Source: Sulfurovum sp. (GTDB lineage: Bacteria; Campylobacterota; Campylobacteria; Campylobacterales; Sulfurovaceae). Taken from it: a stretch of DNA of 9,238 nucleotides. Positions within the stretch are counted from its first letter, which is position 1, and every line of letters starts with the position of its first letter. A program made the translations under genes and the position numbers. The notes beneath the pieces are model-generated. The model saw only the letters and a list, made by a program, of their open reading frames with translations, ran no database searches and was not told the origin of the DNA. Below are positions 6,195-9,238 of this stretch, piece by piece. The stretch spans positions 1 to 9,238 of the forward strand of contig DYPM01000073.1 of the NCBI GenBank assembly GCA_020719895.1, written 5' to 3'.

Positions 6195-6497
6195 CTATCG
6201 TCGGTTGTGTTTGGCTCTTTTGATGGTTCTATTGGCTCTGTTTTGGTGGCGATGCAAATTGATTCGTTCTCGTTTTGTCACAATACCATCTGATTTAACA
6301 CGTGTTTCGTGTGTTGAGATATTGTTTTGCTGTGCTTGTACTATATTTGTCTCTCTTGCATTAAGTCTTCCGTTTGCTATACCTTGTTCGATGCGTTTTG
6401 ATTGATTGACTTGTCGTTGATCTACGCGTGGTGTTTCGCAAAAAGCGACAGTAGAAAAAATTGTGATTGCACCTATCGCTATAATAATACGTTTCAT
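6195..6497 (-). CDS. Small basic exported protein of unknown function
   Basis: A 100-aa protein with a clear signal peptide (MKRIIIAIGAITIFSTVAF), probably cut near residues 18-20, leaving a periplasmic or secreted domain rich in Arg, Gln and Asn with a very basic tail. It resembles an uncharacterised family, widespread in proteobacteria, that I remember as carrying a TPRVDQRQ-N-RI-QG start and a DG-VT-ER-L-QNR core. Two imperfect repeats lie exactly 28 residues apart (ANGRLNARE 41-49, SDGIVTKRE 69-77); the second resembles the back half of an EF-hand loop (D70, G71, V73, T74, E77) but lacks the first ligands. The cysteine at 20 lacks a proper lipobox. AAAAGGAGT (6502-6510) precedes the ATG, and TATAAT (6528-6533) lies upstream. 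Function unknown. Confidence 0.82.
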   Translation of the reverse strand: MKRIIIAIGAITIFSTVAFCETPRVDQRQVNQSKRIEQGIANGRLNARETNIVQAQQNNISTHETRVKSDGIVTKRERINLHRHQNRANRTIKRAKHNRR

Positions 6498-6527
6498 TGT
6501 GACTCCTTTTTTGGTAAGTGATTTGCG

Positions 6528-6533
6528 ATTATA
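6528..6533 (-). promoter_or_regulatory. -10 box TATAAT for the small exported-protein gene
   Basis: A perfect minus-strand TATAAT lies 30 bases upstream of the ATG at 6497, inside the 87-base gap after mutS2. No convincing -35 is seen, but the upstream stretch is A-rich. It suggests the gene can be transcribed apart from mutS2. Confidence 0.5.
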
Positions 6534-6584
6534 TGATTTTTGTTGTGTTGTTATCGTGAAGTTTTTAGATTATGGACAAATCCT

Positions 6585-8801
6585 CTACAACTCCACCACT
6601 GTGATTCCAAGATTTCCATTTACGCGATAAAACTTCTCTATTTTTGGGTGGTTTTTGAGATACTCGCTTATCACTCTTGCCAATACACCGCTACCTGTGC
6701 CGTGGATAATTTGCACTTCGCGGATACTGTTTACCATGGCATCAGAAAGAAACTTATCGACAGCTTCAATCGCCTCATCTGCGTACATTCCAAGTAGTTT
6801 TATCGAAACTGATGCACTGCTTTTTTCTACATTGACTTGTGCTATTTTTGGTTTGTGAGATTTTATTTTTGGTTCGGCTGTGATACGTTTGAGATCACTC
6901 AATGCAACACGCATTTTCAATCCATCTACGTCGATCGTCGCATCTGTGCCGTGTGTCGTGAGCAGTGTGCCTTTGTGAGAACGGTATTTGACTCTGTCAC
7001 CAACGGTGGGCGGGGTTTTATCCTCTTGTTTGGTTGTGGCAAGAGTGGTAGTTTTGATTTTGTGTGCTTCGTTGAGAAGTCGATGCCCTTCGCTTGTGTC
7101 TTTAGCTTTGAGTGCTTCTCTTGCGTGTTGTGTCGCTTCGTTGTAGCGTTTTTCCAATAAAGCAACTTTTTTGCGGTACTCCTCTTGAAGTGTGAAATGC
7201 TCCTCTTCGATAGAGAGGCGTTTTTTCTCTGCGGTTTTCAACTCCTCGTCCACTTTGGCGATCTTTTCGCGCATCTCTTTTTCGAGCATCGTGGATTTCT
7301 CTATCAGTTCGTTGAGATTCTCCTTATCTTCTCCATAAATTGCTTTGGCTCTCTCTATGATCACTTCAGGAATCCCATAGCGTTGTGCTGTCTCAAAGGC
7401 GTAACTCTTGCCAATACTTCCTTGCAAAAATGTGTAAGTAGGCATACGTCTTGCTTCATCATAAAGTGCAGCGACAAGCGTCACTTCATCATCTGATGCC
7501 ATCAGTGAAGCGAGTCGTTTGTGGTGTGTTGTGATGATAAAAGAGATATTGCGTATTTTGAGTGCTTCAAGCATCACACGAAAGAGACTCGCCGCCTCGT
7601 CACTGTCGGTTCCAAGCTCAATCTCATCCACTCCCACAATTGCATTTTCAGTCTCAAAAAGACGAGAAAACTCTCGCATTCGTCCTGCGAAAGTGGAGAT
7701 GTCGTTTTTGACCGATTGAGGATCATCAATGATCGCTTCGATATGTCGAAAATGCCCTATTTCGGTGCGACTCGCATCACACCGAAATGGCAAAAGCTGT
7801 TTTGACATATAGACTGCACTTAGCATTGACTTGAGAAGCATCGTTTTGCCTCCTGCATTGACGCCTGTCAACAAAATGATTTTTTTATCAAAATCCATAC
7901 TTACGGGAATCGGATTGACAATCGCAGGATGGGCGAACGCTTCGAGTTTGATACGGTGTGATTTGCTTGGCAATACAAACTCATAGTCGCGACTTCTTGC
8001 GAACATCACCCGAGCTTGATAGTGATCAAAGCGGTCAAACTCTTTGTTGATGTAGCTCAAAAACCGTTCCCATTGTGTAAAAATAGCCGAAAATCGTTTG
8101 CAATAACGATAGACAAGCTCCTCTTTGCGACTTAGCAATGCCGACTCTTTCTCTTTGAGATGAGAGATGGTTTGTGGCAAAATATAAAAATACCCCGAAG
8201 CACTTCGTGCCACCACAGTCGCTTTGATCGCGTGATTAAATCCGCCTCGCACAAGCAAAGTCTCCTCTCCACCATAAAAGTGAATCTGCGTATCGACCAA
8301 ATACTCTCTAAGTGTAGAGGCGTGAGCGAGTTTGTAGAGACTCTCTTTGATATCAATACGATTTTGTTTGATCGACCGCTCCAAATCCAAAAGCTCTTCA
8401 TCACGTTCAGGGTTAAGCGTCCCTTCGGTGGTGAAGTAGTGGGGAATCTCTGCAATCGCACTTGGAATCTCAATCGCATGAATCCACGAAGAGAGAGGCT
8501 CTTGCCATGTTTGTGTGCGAAGTCTATTGAAATAAAGCACTATCGTCACAAACGCATAAATCTCATCAAGCCCCAATACTGCTTGGACTTTAAGTCGCAT
8601 CAACGAGGTGTCAAGATTGGGAACTTTAGGCGGTACGGGAATCTCGACATTAAAAAGTGCTTTTATGAAGCGGTAGTGTTGGTTGATGTCACCATGCATT
8701 AAGACGGGTTTTTCTCTGGCTAAATGGTTCGAGAACCGTTGGATATACTCTTCTAAATCCAACTTTTGGACAATGTTTTTGATATTTTGGGAGTTTGCCA
8801 C
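6585..8801 (-). CDS. mutS2: MutS2 ATPase with C-terminal Smr domain
   Basis: MutS2 lacks mismatch-repair domain I. In H. pylori it restrains recombination and answers oxidative DNA damage; in Bacillus it binds and splits collided ribosomes. The 738-aa protein has the core and clamp region (1-300), Walker A GVNAGGKT (313-320), FAGRMREF (371-378), Walker B IVGVDEIELGTDSDEAA (388-404), TTHHKRLASLMAS (424-436), the FETAQRYGIPEVIIERA segment (469-485), a long charged coiled coil (about 495-590), a KOW-like segment from VGDRVKY to DLKRI (600-640), and an Smr domain (about 664-738) with IIHGTGSGVL (698-707). The usual LDLR of Smr is here I667-K-L-L670, so the acidic residue is Lys. The start is GTG at 8801 with AAGGA (8807-8811) five bases upstream; an ATG nearby is out of frame. 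Confidence 0.95.
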   Translation of the reverse strand: MANSQNIKNIVQKLDLEEYIQRFSNHLAREKPVLMHGDINQHYRFIKALFNVEIPVPPKVPNLDTSLMRLKVQAVLGLDEIYAFVTIVLYFNRLRTQTWQEPLSSWIHAIEIPSAIAEIPHYFTTEGTLNPERDEELLDLERSIKQNRIDIKESLYKLAHASTLREYLVDTQIHFYGGEETLLVRGGFNHAIKATVVARSASGYFYILPQTISHLKEKESALLSRKEELVYRYCKRFSAIFTQWERFLSYINKEFDRFDHYQARVMFARSRDYEFVLPSKSHRIKLEAFAHPAIVNPIPVSMDFDKKIILLTGVNAGGKTMLLKSMLSAVYMSKQLLPFRCDASRTEIGHFRHIEAIIDDPQSVKNDISTFAGRMREFSRLFETENAIVGVDEIELGTDSDEAASLFRVMLEALKIRNISFIITTHHKRLASLMASDDEVTLVAALYDEARRMPTYTFLQGSIGKSYAFETAQRYGIPEVIIERAKAIYGEDKENLNELIEKSTMLEKEMREKIAKVDEELKTAEKKRLSIEEEHFTLQEEYRKKVALLEKRYNEATQHAREALKAKDTSEGHRLLNEAHKIKTTTLATTKQEDKTPPTVGDRVKYRSHKGTLLTTHGTDATIDVDGLKMRVALSDLKRITAEPKIKSHKPKIAQVNVEKSSASVSIKLLGMYADEAIEAVDKFLSDAMVNSIREVQIIHGTGSGVLARVISEYLKNHPKIEKFYRVNGNLGITVVEL

Positions 8802-8860
8802 TCATATCCTTACTGTAGATTGCGTGTGATGTTCAGAACTTTAACCATCCGCCACTGAGA

Positions 8861-9151
8861 TTATCCTTGAAAAAATAACATTTCTCGTTTCCGCTCTCCT
8901 AAGTGAGAATATATCTCTAAGCTTTGCATTGGTTGCCAATCTTTAGAAGAAAGACTATGAAGGGATAGATCGATGGATTGAAGTAGAGAGGTTTTGGTGA
9001 TGCAATATTGGAGTAGGCGTTCCATATTGGGGGATACGGAACGAGAAAGATTCAAACTTTTTATCAAATAGATTTGCGAACTTTTTGAAACCAATAAAGA
9101 CCTAAAATAGGACATTTCAAATATTTTACGATTAAAACAATGGAGTTGCAT
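8861..9151 (-). CDS. Doubtful 96-codon frame upstream of mutS2
   Basis: This open frame fills most of the 350-base stretch before mutS2. The protein is rich in Ser, Leu and Lys, has no signal peptide, clear membrane span or motif I recognise, and shows no ribosome site before ATG 9151 or the in-frame ATG at 9115. Against it: its start abuts the better-supported plus-strand start at 9153, leaving no room for promoters. For it: in Campylobacter and Helicobacter, as I recall, a small gene sits just upstream of mutS2. The C-terminal part, around WQPMQSLEIYSHLGERKRE, reads like protein, so it could also be a gene remnant. The plus strand here has only frames of about 30 codons. GGATAAT-like sequence near 8862 could be part of a mutS2 promoter. 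Confidence 0.25.
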   Translation of the reverse strand: MQLHCFNRKIFEMSYFRSLLVSKSSQIYLIKSLNLSRSVSPNMERLLQYCITKTSLLQSIDLSLHSLSSKDWQPMQSLEIYSHLGERKREMLFFQG

Positions 9152-9152
9152 T

Positions 9153-9238
9153 TTGAAAAATAAGGTAGTTTTGAGAACTTTTCTATATAGACTCGTTCCT
9201 ATCGATATTTCTAAAGATTACAAAATGTATAATCATGA
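9153..9238 (+). CDS. 5' end of an unidentified gene running off the window
   Basis: A plus-strand frame starts at TTG 9153 and stays open for 28 codons to the window edge. It begins MKNKVVLRTFLYRLVPID if TTG is read as Met. GGAG (9142-9145) lies seven bases before the TTG, a good ribosome site. The previous in-frame stop is TAG at 9108-9110, and there is no ATG or GTG between. The fragment is too short to identify; it shows no clear signal peptide. It would be divergent from mutS2. Confidence 0.42.
   Translation, partial: MKNKVVLRTFLYRLVPIDISKDYKMYNH

Noticed and set aside
8160..8702. 180-codon plus-strand frame opposite mutS2
   Set aside because: It lies antisense to the conserved mutS2 core, shows no recognisable motif, and the minus-strand reading is unambiguous.
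1..9238. CRISPR array, tRNA, rRNA or insertion sequence
   Set aside because: No spaced direct repeats of suitable length, no cloverleaf, no rRNA-like stretch and no transposase motifs or terminal inverted repeats were seen.

Overview
The window looks like chromosomal DNA of a member of the Campylobacterota (formerly Epsilonproteobacteria). The strongest evidence is the three-gene block of an HsrA/CosR-type orphan response regulator, an Allochromatium-type 2[4Fe-4S] ferredoxin and an exopolyphosphatase. From memory, the same neighbours occur in Campylobacter (cosR, ferredoxin, ppx) and partly in Helicobacter pylori (fdxA next to ppx). The winged-helix half of the regulator is almost identical to H. 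pylori HP1043 as I remember it. Moderately AT-rich DNA, tight gene packing and short intergenic gaps fit a free-living relative such as Sulfurimonas, Sulfurospirillum or Sulfurovum, but I cannot fix the genus.

Layout. On the minus strand at the left are nadA (quinolinate synthase, NAD synthesis) and, downstream of it, a TolC-family outer-membrane efflux channel. Divergent from nadA, on the plus strand, run plsY (phospholipid acyltransferase) and folB (folate synthesis), three bases apart. Then come hsrA with its own extended -10 promoter, fdxA, and ppx ten bases after fdxA. The ppx gene converges on a minus-strand gene for a small, basic, exported protein of unknown function, which follows mutS2 on the same strand. 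mutS2 starts with GTG at 8801. Right of it are about 350 bases with no convincing gene (one doubtful 96-codon frame) and, at the very edge, the likely start of a plus-strand gene that leaves the window.

Most genes are core housekeeping. hsrA-fdxA-ppx looks like a conserved redox and energy-stress block: an essential-type regulator that does not depend on phosphorylation, a low-potential ferredoxin, and a polyphosphate/(p)ppGpp phosphatase. There is no mobile element, CRISPR array, rRNA or tRNA.

The unexplained signals are mostly non-coding. The roughly 100-nt nadA leader can form several mutually exclusive hairpins, one followed directly by a T5 run, like an attenuator or riboswitch. A TTTAAG-N5-TTTAAA direct repeat sits on the hsrA -10 region and suggests autoregulation. 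MutS2 appears to have lost the acidic residue of its Smr motif. The small exported protein is built of two half-EF-hand-like repeats.
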